Shown: positions 13,387-26,368, counted from the first letter of the stretch. The stretch is 64,000 bases of DNA from Bryopsis sp. KO-2023 (GCA_030272585.1 BSYQ01000006.1:1141001-1205000); one strand, 5' to 3'. Made by a program: numbers and translations. Notes: generated by a model from the sequence alone, not told the origin.

Positions 13387-13829
13387 ATGGACTGGATCGA
13401 CGAAGCGATCGATATCCTCGTCGACAGCTTGTGCGAACGGTTGCGAAATTTGCGCGAGCTGGTTCGCATCACGAGAGAAAACTCATCGCTGACGGACATA
13501 ACAAACCTGGCTGTAAGTGGAAAGTCTCGCTGTTTTCTTCTCGTGGGTTTCTGTCGTGGTTTAACGTTGCTTAAATTGTTTTTGACCGTGAAGCACGAAA
13601 ATCGACCGGATCACGCGCGTTCTTGGGCGTGCTGAAGCCCAACGCAATACCGTTCGGGAAGATCGACACCAGGACATCAGGGATGAGAAGCTCGACGAGG
13701 TTGCCCCACGACGAAGGGGGGTGGTGAGGCGCAGAGAAGAGGTCGAGGAAAATGGTGCCGAGCAAGACATGGAAGCGGAATACGAAAGATTCCGTAAGAG
13801 GATCCGAAGATCCTTTAGAAAAATGAGGT
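13387..13829 (+). CDS. Doubtful basic coiled-coil protein, two exons
   Basis: An open segment starting MDWIDEAIDILVDSL at 13387 runs to a strong donor (GTAAGT) after 13512. After an acceptor near 13593 a long charged frame follows (DRITRVLGRAEAQRN through FRKRIRRSFRKMR), ending at 13829 and rich in Arg and Glu, as in a coiled coil. The two pieces do not join in frame with the canonical acceptor: canonical splicing reaches a stop after about 13 codons. A third charged frame continues past 13830 after a further slip. This may be a mis-modelled gene, a sequence error or a decaying gene. No family recognised. Confidence 0.25.
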
Positions 13830-14799
13830 GAAGAAGAACGGCGCTCCAACCAAGGAGCAGACTCGCTATATGAAAAAAGATCGCAGACGAAGGACGGGGA
13901 GACTTCAAATATCCCTGGTATGGAGAGCGGTTGGTTTCATCCAAAAAACAGAAAAATGGAGCTTGCTGCATCAAGTTTTCTGTGATGTCAGTTTCCACAC
14001 CACCAGTTCACCCCAGAGAAGGAAGATGGAATGAGCTGTTTGAGAACAGAGATATGATGATGCATGAGGGAGAGTTAGGTGGTTCTGGTGGTTAGTCATT
14101 CTCATATGAGAATTAATCAATATGGATATTGCTAGGGATAAGTTCTGTTGCTTTCCCCAAATCCATATGTGAAGCACTCCATTGTTGAACAGCCAAGCAA
14201 GCTGGCTGGTGCTGATGGTGCGAATTCTGAGGGGTTTCTTTTTTCTTTCATGGAGGGAAGGGGGGGAATGATGAAGACTATTTGCCTGATTTTGCTCAAG
14301 GCATCTTCAGAAAAAACATATATATTGAGGAAAAAAAATGAGATGGATTGTGGAGGGTTAAAAAAAACACAGGTGGGGCTGGAACTCGAGGGTACACCAA
14401 ACACGTGTTTGGAAAGAGGGAAAAAAAAAGGGTGTTCAGGTGGTTTTTTATATTGGTTGTTTTTTTAATTAAATGCTGGTCCATTTTCTTGCATTATCAA
14501 CCTTTGTAAATGTTATAAAAAAAAATTAGTGGCAACATAAAATCCCACAAGTTCTGCAATACCAAATTTTCCAGAAAATACAACACTGCCAACTCAACCT
14601 GCAGCATTTTTGAACATGAAACAAGGATTCCTTTTTCCAGTTCAATCAAGAGTTACCAGCACCACCATCCTAATCTACTGTACTCAATTCAATTCAACTC
14701 AGAAGTCCAGCCGCCCACTTCAATTGACACCCGAATGTGCTCTCCAATGCTACCCATCCTCTAACTACCAGAGGAAACTTGCCTTTGATTTTTCCTTGA
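13830..14799. other. Intergenic stretch, 3' of the O-methyltransferase
   Basis: T-rich and A-rich sequence and short frames only. It contains the 3' flank of the minus-strand O-methyltransferase gene. Confidence 0.45.
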
Positions 14800-16144
14800 T
14801 CATTGCTTTACTGCTGTCAACATACACAATGCCTCATCCAATATCTCAACACCCTCCAGCTTCAGCCCTGCCTGTCCAAACAAACTGCTGTGCTCCTCTG
14901 TCGTCCTCTCCTTCGCCCCAGTCATGAGAGCCATCCCCAGGTCCATCATCTTGGAAAAATGGGGGGTGTTGTCTGCAGGCAGCGGACCTGATTCAATCAC
15001 TAACACTTTACCACCAGGAAGCATCGCTTGGGAAATTTTAGACAAAATTCTGACACAGACTTCGTCATCCCAGTTGTGAATGATGTGTTTGAGAATGTAG
15101 CCGTCCCCTCCAGCAATGGCGCTGAAATCATCAGTCAGGAAATTCCAAACTTGAGTGGTGCAGCGATCCCTGAGGTCCTCTGGGATTTCCACTGTGGCCA
15201 CCACCTCAGGCAAGTCGCACATCACCCCTTGCAAACAAACAAACCAACAAAAAAAGATCAACAGCATGTCAGCTTTGATTAGATCCGGGGCACAGAAACA
15301 AAACAACGAGACCTTTCAGCAAATTGCTGCAAAAGCGTGGATGATCTTCAAAATAGATTCAGGCAGAGGTGCCAAAGAATCCTTATCCGTGCATTTTATA
15401 TGGAATCAATTGACTGGATGATCTCAGAGGAGAGAAGGCTCTGGTGGTGAAAACTGTGTTTCCAGATAGACATGCTGATTTAGAGCCATTTGTATGTTGA
15501 TGTTCAGCGATTGTTCTACCTTGCATGTTTGGATGCATCCTCAAGAGTTCTCTGGTGAGCTCTCCCGGCCCGGCGCCGATGTCGTAAAACTTCGTCAGTC
15601 CGGCGAATGAGGAGGACTTCACGATGGCGGACGGCGCCGTCATGAAACCTTTCATCCCGTTCGCGAAGATCTTGGTGTGCGAAGGGTCGATTTTGAACAG
15701 ATCGAAGTAATTCTCGACCCCCAGCGCAGGCATGACCGCCGTTTCCCCGGTTTTAACCACGTGTTCTAGGTGACTCCAGCACTTCAGATGTTCCGGCGAC
15801 GCGAGCAGGACGAGAAAACCGTTCAGAGATTGCGGGTGATCCTCCCTGCAGTACTGCCCCAAAGCAGTCAATTCGAAGGTGGTGCCTTCCGTCTGAGCGC
15901 ACACTCCAGTCATGGTCGCCGACCGTAGAAAACGAAACATCAGGGAGGCGTTCGCCCCGCATTCGTCCGCGAGTTGTTCAGAGGTCTTGGCGCCATCGGT
16001 CAATCGTTCCGGAACTCCCAGCAAGCAGAATACGCGCAGGATGCTGCAAGACCAAGTTGCGACGCCGATGTCAAACAGGACCTTCGGATCGGCGGCCGCC
16101 GCCTCTTGGGAAGTTTCGGGAGGTGTCGAGATGGTTGAAGTCAT
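14800..16144 (-). CDS. SAM-dependent O-methyltransferase (COMT/ASMT-like)
   Basis: Two exons, 15520-16144 and 14800-15227, give 350 residues, the usual length for plant/animal-type small-molecule O-methyltransferases (Methyltransf_2). The N-terminal half has a winged-helix dimerisation region (LFDIGVATWSCSILRVF). The SAM-binding motif FYDIGAGPGELTRELLR is near residues 186-202. GGDGYILKHIIHNWDDE near residues 248-264 supplies the expected catalytic histidine, followed by PGGKVLVIESG. It should methylate a phenolic or indolic hydroxyl; the substrate cannot be told. I start at MTSTIST; the frame is open upstream to 16375 but that part looks like leader. It is divergent from the surface-protein gene at 16567. 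A deleted copy lies at 25476. Confidence 0.9.
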
Positions 16145-16566
16145 TGCACTCTGAGCGGTTGGATAGTTGATGGGGGCTGGAACCTGCTGCGCAAAGACCA
16201 CATACGAAAAGGGGTCTATTGCGGCTTTTTTTATGTTTGGGCTTGCTTCCGAGGATAAAAAACATTGGAAAAAACAATCAGGCGGGGGCCACAAGGGGCC
16301 ACTCCAAAAAAAACACTGATGTGGACAAGAAGAGGTTAGATGACTCGCGAGCGGGGTAGACCGGCGCGCGTTCACCAGGACCGGGGGATGACCTCTGCTG
16401 CGTAAACCGTCACGTGATTTGTTTGATCATTTGTTCACCTCTGCACGCCACCCATAGGTGTTAGTCAATTTTTCGGAGGCGGAGAGCCTCAGACTGCCGT
16501 TTAGAATGACGGATCTCGCGGTCAAAAGGATTCGCCAACGTGCCCACTCGCCGCTTTTCGAGTCCA
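16145..16566. promoter_or_regulatory. Shared upstream region of a divergent gene pair
   Basis: About 420 bp separate the start codons of the O-methyltransferase (minus) and the surface-protein gene (plus), so both promoters must overlap or lie within it. I see no definite TATA element. Confidence 0.4.
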
Positions 16567-19500
16567 ATGTGGAGTGGACTTTCGTTGGTGGTGCTGCTGG
16601 CAGCTGCTCTCTTCACTAACGCACAAGAAGAAACTGGTGACCACAGCTTTTTGCGACTCTAGTCGGGTCGTCTGGGTTAGCACTGGAGTCCGAAAGAAAG
16701 CTTTGTGGATTAAGCCCGAAGCACTAACGGTTAAGGTGGCGCCGCTCCAGGGTGCAAGGATGTGCGAAAACTATCAAGTTCCACGGGTTTTATACTGCTT
16801 GATGTCGACACGCTTGCTGGCGTCCAAGGTGGCATTCAGCAGGTTTTGGACTGTTTGCCCAAGAGCGCAGAGGTCAAATTCGATTTTACGGAATTGAAAC
16901 TTGATGATACCCTGAAGATTAAGAGCGCAGTTTCGATCAAAGGGTCGCGGACGACTATTCCATGCCTGGATGACGAAACGCAGCCAGCCATTGAGATAAG
17001 GTCGAAAACTGTCAATGCGTTCAACATCACACTCACACAGCGTTTGCTCATGGGGCTGAGAGCTGCTTTCTCAATGCTGATCAAAGGACTTTTGGCTGAT
17101 GAATTCTTACCAACATGTCCTTAAAAAAAAATAATTATAATTATAATTATAATTATAATTATAATTATTTTTTTTTTAATTTAATTTAATTTTTTTTAAT
17201 TTTTTAACTTTTTTTTTTTTTTATTTCTTGGAAAGAATTCACATCATGTGGTTTTGTGGTTTTTCTTTCAGGGCCAATGATGTGTTGCTTGCTGGATTCT
17301 CCTTCGCCGGGTGCAATATGAGCAGCACATCAGGGCTGTTGCGAGTAAAAAAATCTCAAAATGTGACTTTGAAGGACATAGTATTCGAAAACAATGCAAA
17401 TACCATGGGACCTGCATGTGTTTCAGCGATTGGTTCCACAAGTCAGATGGAAAATATCACAGCAAAAGACAACGAGGGGGTGTATGGAGGTGCTATTTCT
17501 GTTGCGAAAGGGGGATCTATAGCCATCATGGACTCTATGTTTGAAAGCAACCATGCTACTGAGCAAGGCGGGGCTATTCATGTACAGAACTCTGATCTCA
17601 ATTTGTCTTACTCTCGCTTTGTTCAAAACCTAGCCTTTGATGAAGGAGGAGCAATCTTTGTTACGGTGCGTGAGTGGATCGGCAAATAAATGTGCAGTGG
17701 CTGAATTCAGCAGTATTTGGGAGCATGTTTTCGCCTTGTGTGAAGTGCATTAATATAATTTTCAGTGTGACTTTATGTCAGGGTGAGAAGGGTTCAGAAG
17801 TGAACATCAGGGATGTGGACTTTGTTGGGAACCGGGCTTATGGCGAGTACAAAAATGACTCCAATTGGAGAGCAGGAGGGGGGATAGCTTTCCTCGGACC
17901 GAAATTGAATGCAAAATTTTTGGCTACGACATTTGTGAACAATTCAGCAGTCAATTTGGGAGGTGCAATTACGGCATTCAATGGAACCAAAGTTTCTGTG
18001 CAAGATAGTAGTTTTATTGAGAATCGTTCCTTTCAGGGCGGTGCAATCTTCATGCTGGTAAGATTAGTTTTGAAAGTGTTTGGCTGTACTCCGGAGCAGA
18101 TTGTTTCCGATTTTCCCAAAGAACATCGAAGAATAACCTCATGTCTTGCAATTTTTTTTTCTTATTCTCAGAGCTCTCTGCCCAATGTTACGAGCCTGGA
18201 GTTGGAGAGATGTGTTCTAAGAAAAAATCATGCAAGAGGTAGTTTTCAGGGTTTCCACCCATTGGGAGGTGCTATTGCAATGTTTAATAATGGAACAGAG
18301 GCCACATTGAAAGACTGCACTTTTGTTAAAAACAAAGCTGGAGTCGCTGGAGGTGCTCTGATTCTGGCTCGATCAAAGAAGATAAAAATCTTGAGGTCAG
18401 AATTTGTTAGGAACCAAGTGGGGAACTTTGATCCACACACAGCGAACGAGGTGAGCAAGACAAGTGTCGATTTTGGAAGAGTAGTCCCTACAAAAGGATC
18501 TTTAGGTTGTCAGGCCTGCAGCAATATAGTTTCGTATATTTTGTGCCGCAGTCGATATTTGCAAGCAGACAATAGCATATTCTTCGCTTCAGAGTGACAT
18601 TATGCATAATCCAATTTCAGTAAGGGGTTGTCGTTGACAACTCTGCTTGGCTTCTGCTTTCATCATGCCTGAATCTACACTACAACCTATTCTGCAGATG
18701 AAATTTTTTTGACCTTTGTTTATCACCTCGAACAAGCAACATGATTCCCCAATGGCCGTGATCCGTCCACTTTCTCATTTTGATGGGGAAAATAAACACC
18801 TGCTGTCAAAACCCTGTCCTAAAATTATTAAAACCCATTGGATGCCCCAAACCCTCCTGTCAAATCTTAGAGGTCCTTCTGAGCATGAACACAATTTTTG
18901 GATGACCATTTTTGGTTAAGGTGCGTTCACTCATGCATTTCACAGGAGGAAGGTTTTTTTTTGGGGGGTGCCCTACGCATTTCAGAGGTACCTGAAATTT
19001 TGATCAAGAAGTCCACTTTCACTGACAACCAAGCACAACAATCTGGCGGGGCCCTTGCCATCGATGCACAGGTGGGATTCACTTTTAAATTGGCAATTGA
19101 AAACAGGGTGCATAGCAGGAAGAAATTCACTACACTGCAACAGCTGTCGCTTGTTTGGTATTCTCCTTGCTGGACGGCAGTTTTCTGATCCATACAGTTT
19201 ATTGTTTCCCTCAAGAAGAAAAAACATCCCACGAAATCAAGAGGGAAAACCATATGAGAAAGTGCATGGTAGGAATACACTGGTTTTTTGCTGCCGTACG
19301 AGCAGTGTGTTTATTTGCTGCAGACGGTCAATGGATCTGATGTAAAGATCACTGGCTGCACATTTGATGGGAATTCAGCTGTTGGTCATCCAAAGAGAAC
19401 ATCTGGAGGTGGTCTGTACCTTTCTGGAAATGTTTTGCGAGCATCCATCAAGGGCTCGAACTTCACAAAGAATCATGCCTTTGGTTTCGCCAGTTCTGGT

Positions 19501-22500
19501 GGCGCTGCAAATGGCTTTCATATTTCCGGGCTCGAAATATCCCACTGTTCTTTTTCTGGAAACAAGGTGGTGAAGAGCGAAGACAACAACAGTTCTGAGG
19601 TATGCTTCCTCCGCAAAAAGACAATATTTCACCGAATGGTGGTCTGTTTCATTGCCCAGGTTCCAGCAGTTTGAGAGTCTGTACCAATTTTGGGGGAGGC
19701 CTTTCTCAAACTGAATCTTGGCGCTTGATCCAATTCTGTCCAAAATGGTGATGGGCTTGTTTGTACAAAGTTTGCCTGAGAAAATTCGGGAATCTTTCAC
19801 TATGGTTTCAAGTTGTTCGAACCGTGCAAATATTCAAAATAAAAATGAAAGGGGAGAAGATACAGTTTTCCCTTCTCAGGCCTTTTTTTCCCTTTTTTGG
19901 ACAGGAAAATGAAAAAAGCAGCGCATCAGGAGGGGCAGTTTGTCTGGTGGATATACCCGAAACTGCCATTGTCGATTCCAGTTTTGTTCGCAATGAAGCA
20001 TATAGTGGTGGAGGAATAAGTGCGAAAGTAGGTCCACAAACCAATTTTGGCCAAAATAGTTCTCAGGGCCCGTTGACAATAGGCCATCTATTCATGACCT
20101 GACATCCCCCCTCCCCCGTGAATGTGATGGAGAAGCAATCAAAGCTATTCAAGGTAGATTTTCTGTCCCTTTCAGGGTGGCATTTTGCTGTTGGAAGGAA
20201 GCAGCTTCCAAGACAATGTTGTGACAAGTCAAGGCGGTGCAATTAATTTGCTTTCCACAAATGCAACCATTGTACAATCGGGTTTCACAAGAAACACTGG
20301 GATCCAAGGGGGTGCAGTTCACTCTCTTCTGGAAGGATCTGTTGAAGTAAGCACATGCAAGAGCAAAATGCCCCACTACTGTTTTTGTTGGTATGCCAAC
20401 CTGTTCAGCTATAATGTCTTTTGACCATGGATGGTCTCCGAACCATATCTGGGATGGAAAATGTTGATTGGGTATGTTCAGGGAAAGGTACATCTCAAAG
20501 CAAAGGAAGTACAATTCAGACATAACTCCGCGAGCTGGAGTGCAGGAGGTCTTCGTTTAATTGGTGTGGACCTGGAAATGGAGGAGGGTCTATTTCAAAA
20601 CAATTCCGCAGACATTGGAGGAGCCATTCATCTCCTTCAATTTGAAGTAAGGGGTATTGCTTCAACAGTGTTCGTACAAAAATGCTGCATCGAAAATGTT
20701 TCGAGGGCTGTGATTCAAAGTGGACCATCTTGCAGGCTTCCTCCGCAAACGCAACAATCAAAGCTACAACCTTTATAAGGAACCGAGCTGATATTGGTGG
20801 AGGCATCTATGTTAAGAAAGTAGACCTTTCCCTGTCTCGTTGTTCCTTTGAAGCCAACATTGCCCGCCACGAGGGTGGAGCAATGTTTTGCCAGGTAATT
20901 AAAAAAAAATAAAAATAAAATTGACACTGGCTGCTCCTTCGAACCCCCAACTCGATGCAAGCAACTTCCAATTCAAGAGTGCGTTCCATGTTTTACAAAG
21001 GTAGACTGTTTTCGCACCGTTTTTTTGAAGGATGAAAGCTTAAATCTAATACGAGCCAACAAAAACTCGATTGTCACGATGCACTCCTCCAACTTCACCG
21101 GCAACAGGGCTGGTGAGAATTTGAGCAGTGGACGGGCTGGAGGAGTGGAATCCATCAACAGCAAGGGTGGAGCTGTGATGATGTCTGGCTTGGGCTTGGT
21201 CTCAGAATTCAAAGACTGCCACTTTTCTAAAAATGTAGCTTCCAGTGGAGGAGCTATGTATGTTTTCGATGTGAAAACATTGACTGTGGAGGATTCCAGC
21301 TTCCGGATGGGGGCAGCACTGACAGGAGGAGCATTGTCAGTCATCAGTGCCGAAGTCATTGTGAACAATGTTTCCTTTTTTGGGAATGCTGCCAAATTTG
21401 GAGGTGCTGTCTCATTCAGCCAATCAAACACCGCTACGTTTAAACCCAACATTGATCCCGTGATACTCCAAATGGCTCAGTTTGTGGAGAATGTTGCCCT
21501 GGAAGGTGGTGGGGCCATCGATCTCAAAGAGAGAAGCTTCGGGTGTGAATCGTGCGTTTTCGATTCCAACGTTGCTGGGTTTGGTGGGGAAGGAATCGGG
21601 TCTGGAGGTGCCATAAGAGCACTGCCAGCCACAAATCTGTTCCTCTTCAATTCCTCCATTATCAACTGCACTGCAGCACAGTCTGGTGGTGGGGTTTACC
21701 TTGACGATGCGATGTTCCGCGGTGCAAATATCACCATGGGAAACAACACTGCCATTGAAAAGGGAGGTGGCTTTGCAATGCATTTTTCCAGCTTTGCCAG
21801 CAGCCGATCGGTTCCTTGGAGATGCATCTCCTGTGACATCCGGGGAAACCAGGCGAAAAATGGAGGTAATAAGTGATGCCGTGCCAAGGGTCTTGTCCAT
21901 GGGATGAAAATAGGGTGAACAGGACTGAGACATCGTCCAAAAGAGTGGATACAAATCCACTGAACATTAGAAATCACTCATGTGGAATTGTGGATATTCA
22001 GGCGGACTCCACGTTTCAGCAGAGGAGACAACCCAGCCAAATTGCCAAGCTTTGAGCCCCACCCTCTTTGTGGAAAATCGCCTGGCAGATTGCAAGCCCT
22101 CCCTAGAGAAATCGAAGGTGCCTCAACCTCAAGTGCAACTTAATAGCACAGTGGTTGGAGGGAACCATGCCAAGAATTCCGGATCTGACATTTTTCTCAG
22201 TAGCTTCAAGAACAGCATTTGCTGCGATGACAAGTGCTGGAGCGCGGCCGATGCGATGGAGGAGGTCTTGCAGAAATGTGGATTGGGTGAAAGTTCGCAA
22301 AGGGATGGGCAAAAACTAGCTCCCTTGGGGACAATTTTTGAATCAGTGTCGATATCCCCGTCTGAAATTGCTGACCATGCCAGTGGTGAAGAGCTCCCAG
22401 GTATCAAAGTCACCCCCCTGGACTCGTTCGGCCAGATTTCCTTGGATAATGTGACTCTCAGAGTGGGAGTGATCACACCTGGAGGAGAGCTTTTCGGCAG

Positions 22501-24905
22501 CCCTGTAACCAGTGAGGGCTTATTGATGAGCGGGCGTACCACTGTGCCTGGAATGTTTCTGAGGGCATTGCCCGATAACTACAATCTGTCCTTCAAGTTG
22601 ACCTCACAAGATGGGAAGAGGATTGTGACGGAGCGCATCATGGTGGCGGTTCGAGAGTGTGTCATCGGGGAGGTCTCCAGAGAGGAAGGGCTGCGGTGCG
22701 ACAGATGCGCTGACGATTTCTTCTCTTTCGATGTGACCGATGAGAATTGCACACCATGTCCTGTGGAAAAAGCCAAGTGCTCTGGAGGGAGGTTAGCCCC
22801 TCTAGATGGGTTCTGGCACTCTGGGCCTCGCTCGTCCCAACTGCATGCATGCTTGACCGAAGAAGCATGCACGTACACGAATCGCACCAACGTTCTTTTT
22901 GCCTCCAACTCTAACTCCACGAGAGATTACCCACAATGTGCACAGGTAAATCTGAAAATGTCGTTTCGGGAAATTCTGGGTTTTGAGAAAAAAATGAGAT
23001 GATGTTTCATAAGTTTTGTCGTGACAGGGTTACAGTGACATATTGTGTGGGAGCTGCAACACATCACATGGGAGAAGTCGCTTCAAATGCACAGAGTGTC
23101 AGGGAGGGGTGCCTGCTGGGTTGGGAATCGGGGTGGTTATGCTGGCATTGGCATTGTTGTCCCTGATCTTTGTGAAGAGTGCTGCAAGGTATTCTCAAGG
23201 GGTGCTTGCTGAACAATCATCTGCTACCAATGCAAGGGCCGTCGCGTCGGGATCACATGGTGGGTTGGACCTGTCAGCTTATATCTCCGGTGCGATTCCG
23301 GATAAAGATGTAGAGCATCAGAACACCCGCCAGAATGCCAAGCAAAGAAAATTGAGGTCCTCCGACGTTTTCAAGGTGAGCTGCCTAGCGTCACAAATTC
23401 CAACCACCAACTCGTGAGACAGAAAAATAGAGAATTCACGTGGCCCTGTGCTGTCTTTTCAGATCCTTGTGAATTTTTTCCAAGTGACTGGATCTGCTGC
23501 AGTCATCAATGTGAGCTGGACTCGGAGCATGCAGATGGTGCTCTCCTCCTTTGGTGAGTTTTCTTTCAGTCTGTATGACCAAATTATTGTTTCGCAAATG
23601 CTTCACCCACAGTGAATCAAGTTTCCTCCAAACAAAGAAATTGTTTTCAACCAGGAATTAACATTCCAGTTTTTTTATCATGCAGATGTCATCTCAGGAG
23701 TGGCCGACAGCAACAGTTTTTTTTCATTCGAGTGTGCATTTTCGCTGAGGGAAAATCATCTCCCCAGATCAATCCAGACATCGATATTCCTGGCAATTGT
23801 ACCATTCATGGTCTGGGCTGCGCTTGTCGTAATTCATTATGCCCATGCATTGAGGAGCAAAAAATCATTCCAGGATATCATGCTTTGGTCCGGTGTAGCC
23901 CTCTTGGCTGTGCAGCAAGCATCTTACATCAGGTGGTTTTTCTTTGCGGGGGGGGGAGGGCTATTGGAAGTGTATTCCAAGCCTCTTAATGTTTCAAGTT
24001 GCTTTTCTCGTTGCATAACTAGTGGAGGACATGTTTTCCTTGAAGCAAATAGTTCACAGTATATTTCATACTCCAACAGACCATGGTTACTGATGCACTG
24101 CAATTTATGACTCTCTGTGTATGCCTTCAGCATGACGAGGACACTTGTTCGGATTTTCTACTGTGTGAATGCCAGCCCTGTGGGAGGTTTGTTCTGGGTG
24201 CACGACACCAATGTGGTTTGCTATAGAGGATCCCACGCATTCCTTGTCGGTTTTGTTGGGGCACCTGGGTTGCTTTTCATTTCCTTAGGATTCCCTGGAT
24301 GGCTCCTTTTCAAACTCACACGGAGCACAGAGACCCTTGAACAAGAGGAGGTGGCCAGGAAATATGGATTTTTGTATCAAGCATACAAGAAAAATACAGC
24401 ATCCTGGGAAGTGGTGATCTTGGTCAGGAAAGCCTTGCTTGCTGCAGTCGTGGTGTTTGGGCGGACTTTGGGGCATGGAGTTCAAATAAGTCTTGCAATT
24501 CTTACAATGATGAGCTCTATTATTCTCCAGATGTATTTCCAGCCGTTTATGGAATGGAAGCTTAATATTCTGGAGCTGGGATCTTTGGCGATTTCCACCT
24601 TGGCATTCATCATTGGGAATTTGGTGGACCAGCCGGAAATGAGTGATGGAGGGAGAGTGGCTGTGTCGATCATATTTATTATCATAGCTTTCATTTATAT
24701 CACATACATGCTGAAGCAGATTTTTGATGTGGCTTTTGTGGAGTTGCGTGAATGGATGAAAAAATCAAATTTAGAGAGTTCATTGCCAACTAGCAGTATT
24801 GGACTTCTGAGAATGGCAATGCAGACCCAAGGGAAAAAGACAAACACTACCTTGAACAGAAAAAAGGAAGCATTTGCGAAAAGCTTTTCTTCATGTTGGT
24901 CTTGA
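16567..24905 (+). CDS. Large surface protein: Pmp-type beta-helix ectodomain plus polytopic membrane domain (copy 1)
   Basis: Seventeen exons join in frame to 1,842 residues: 16567-16636, 16751-17000, 17272-17665, 17782-18057, 18172-18450, 18946-19071, 19324-19599, 19905-20027, 20176-20346, 20482-20646, 20736-20894, 21031-21865, 22002-22945, 23028-23375, 23463-23553, 23686-23932 and 24131-24905. Exon 1 is a signal peptide (MWSGLSLVVLLAAALFTNAQ). Exons 2-12 hold dozens of FxxN and GGA[IVL] motifs typical of polymorphic outer-membrane-protein (Chlamydia_PMP) right-handed beta-helix rungs. Exon 13 has a cysteine cluster (RCDRCADDFF). Exons 14-17 encode about eight hydrophobic membrane spans. Exons 4-11 are all phase 0, as expected of a modular repeat. 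Probably a cell-surface adhesin or receptor; the ligand is unknown. The exon 2 donor is the least certain border. Confidence 0.85.
17121..17222 (+). repeat. AT-only low-complexity tract in intron 2
   Basis: An A-run, then (AATTAT)n, then T-runs. The tract is nearly self-complementary and could fold into a long hairpin within the intron. Confidence 0.9.
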
Positions 24906-25475
24906 GAGATATTATCCATTTTATTATTATTATTTTTTTTCTTTCTTAAAAATCCATTTGTCTTGTTTTTTTTTCTCAAAAAGTGTTTTGACGATTAGTC
25001 TTTCAGGTGTTTTTTGGATTGTGCGTATTGCAATTTTGACTTTGAAGCTGTAAGTTTTTTCCATTTTTTCCTTGATAACCTACAAAGTATTTTGGCAGAT
25101 GATCTCTTGTTTGTGTTTCTCTTTGATTTCCTATTTATGAACGTATTCAATCTGAGCATTTTTTCTTGGGGAATTCCTCAGGTCCAGGGAAAAAATTTGT
25201 TGGAAAGAGAGAACATTTTTGAAGGAGTAAAAAAAGCAGAAAGCAAAGAAGAGGGATTTGAAAATAATCCGTGATTCTTTGTTGAGAAAAAAGCTTGGGT
25301 AAAAAATGGCAGCAATGCTTTTCAAAACCTTTAAAGAAAAAGGAGGGGGTGGAAGAAAAAGATGGAGAGTGTTATGTGGCTGGACGTGTGGTGTTGAGTT
25401 TTTTCTTGCGCTCTTTTCCCAGCCAAATATCATTCGATTCGAATTGAATGAATTCATTCGAACGTTGTAAAAACA
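24906..25475. other. 3' flank of surface-protein gene
   Basis: T-rich 3' flank without a supportable gene. Short A-rich and purine-rich stretches around 25200-25370 give spurious frames. Confidence 0.5.
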
Positions 25476-25745
25476 GCACTGTCAACACACACAATGCCTC
25501 ATCCAATATCTCAACACCCTCCAGCTTCAGCCCTGCCTGTCCAAACAAACTGCCGTGCTCCTCTGTCGTCCTCTCCTTCGCCCCAGTCATGATAGCCGTC
25601 CCCAGATCCATCATCTTGGAAAAATAGGGGGTGTTGTCTGGAGGCAGCGGACCCGATTAAGAGGTGCAGCGATCCCTGAGGTCCTCCGGGATTTCCATCG
25701 TCGCCACCACCTCAGGCAAGTCGCACATCACCCCTTGCAAACAAA
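25476..25745 (-). pseudogene. Deleted O-methyltransferase fragment
   Basis: A near-identical copy of exon 2 of the O-methyltransferase at 14800, with the same strand and the same intron-acceptor neighbourhood. It keeps MCDLPEVVAT at one end and KERTTEEHGSLFGQAGLKLEG near the other. About 160 bp between them is missing, corresponding to roughly 14995-15155 of the intact gene. The deletion removes the GDGY and catalytic HNWDDE region. No exon 1 is present, so it cannot make an enzyme. It lies immediately downstream of surface-protein copy 1, so that gene is bracketed by O-methyltransferase sequence. Confidence 0.85.
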
Positions 25746-26368
25746 CAGACAAAAAAGCACAGACCAACGCCGTGCGTGTCTTAAGACGATTGCGAAAACG
25801 CCTTCACAAAGGTTGTGCCTCATGTTTTCATACTTCCCCGACGAAAAAACTCACGTAGCGCCGGTCTCCAAAATATCTGCGCTCTAGAATGTATGTACAA
25901 TTGTCCAGTTCCTGTTGCTGGGAAGTCGTGGCAACAGTATAGCTGCCAGAAGACCGCGAGTCTAATTAGACTGTGGGCGTTACATAAAGTCGTATTTCCT
26001 TTCCACCTGCTCCAAAGCTCGATACTGAAGTCAAGCTTTACCAACCTTGCCACCGTGTTAGGGGAGAGCACCAGCAAAGGTGACTTTCGTGTGCTTGGCG
26101 CTGCCCTGCGACTGACGTCAGTGGCCATGGCCCACTTGACGAAAACGTCCCATAGATAGATACAACCGCATCGAGTGGTTGCTTAGAGAGTGTTCCGCAA
26201 AGGCCCTTAAAAGGAGCAGTTGACAGCCCTGTTTAAGAGAATCGACTCGGACTTTGCTGAATGAACGGCTGATGCGCGTGAACAGGTGCTTACGGTCCCA
26301 GGAAGACTGCGCTGTTGGTTCTGTTCTTTCGATCCCCTAGAGCGGAGGAAATATTGCGAGTTCTTTTT
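25746..26368. other. Intergenic stretch
   Basis: No supportable gene. Frames of about 100 codons on both strands (25815-26159) overlap one another and carry no recognisable motif. Confidence 0.4.

Noticed and set aside
13561-13998. 145-codon minus-strand frame
   Set aside because: Antisense shadow of the charged plus-strand frames; Ser/Leu-rich because it is the complement of Arg/Glu codons.
16145-16375. N-terminal extension of the O-methyltransferase to 16375
   Set aside because: The extra 77 residues are not family-like and the protein from 16144 has normal family length.
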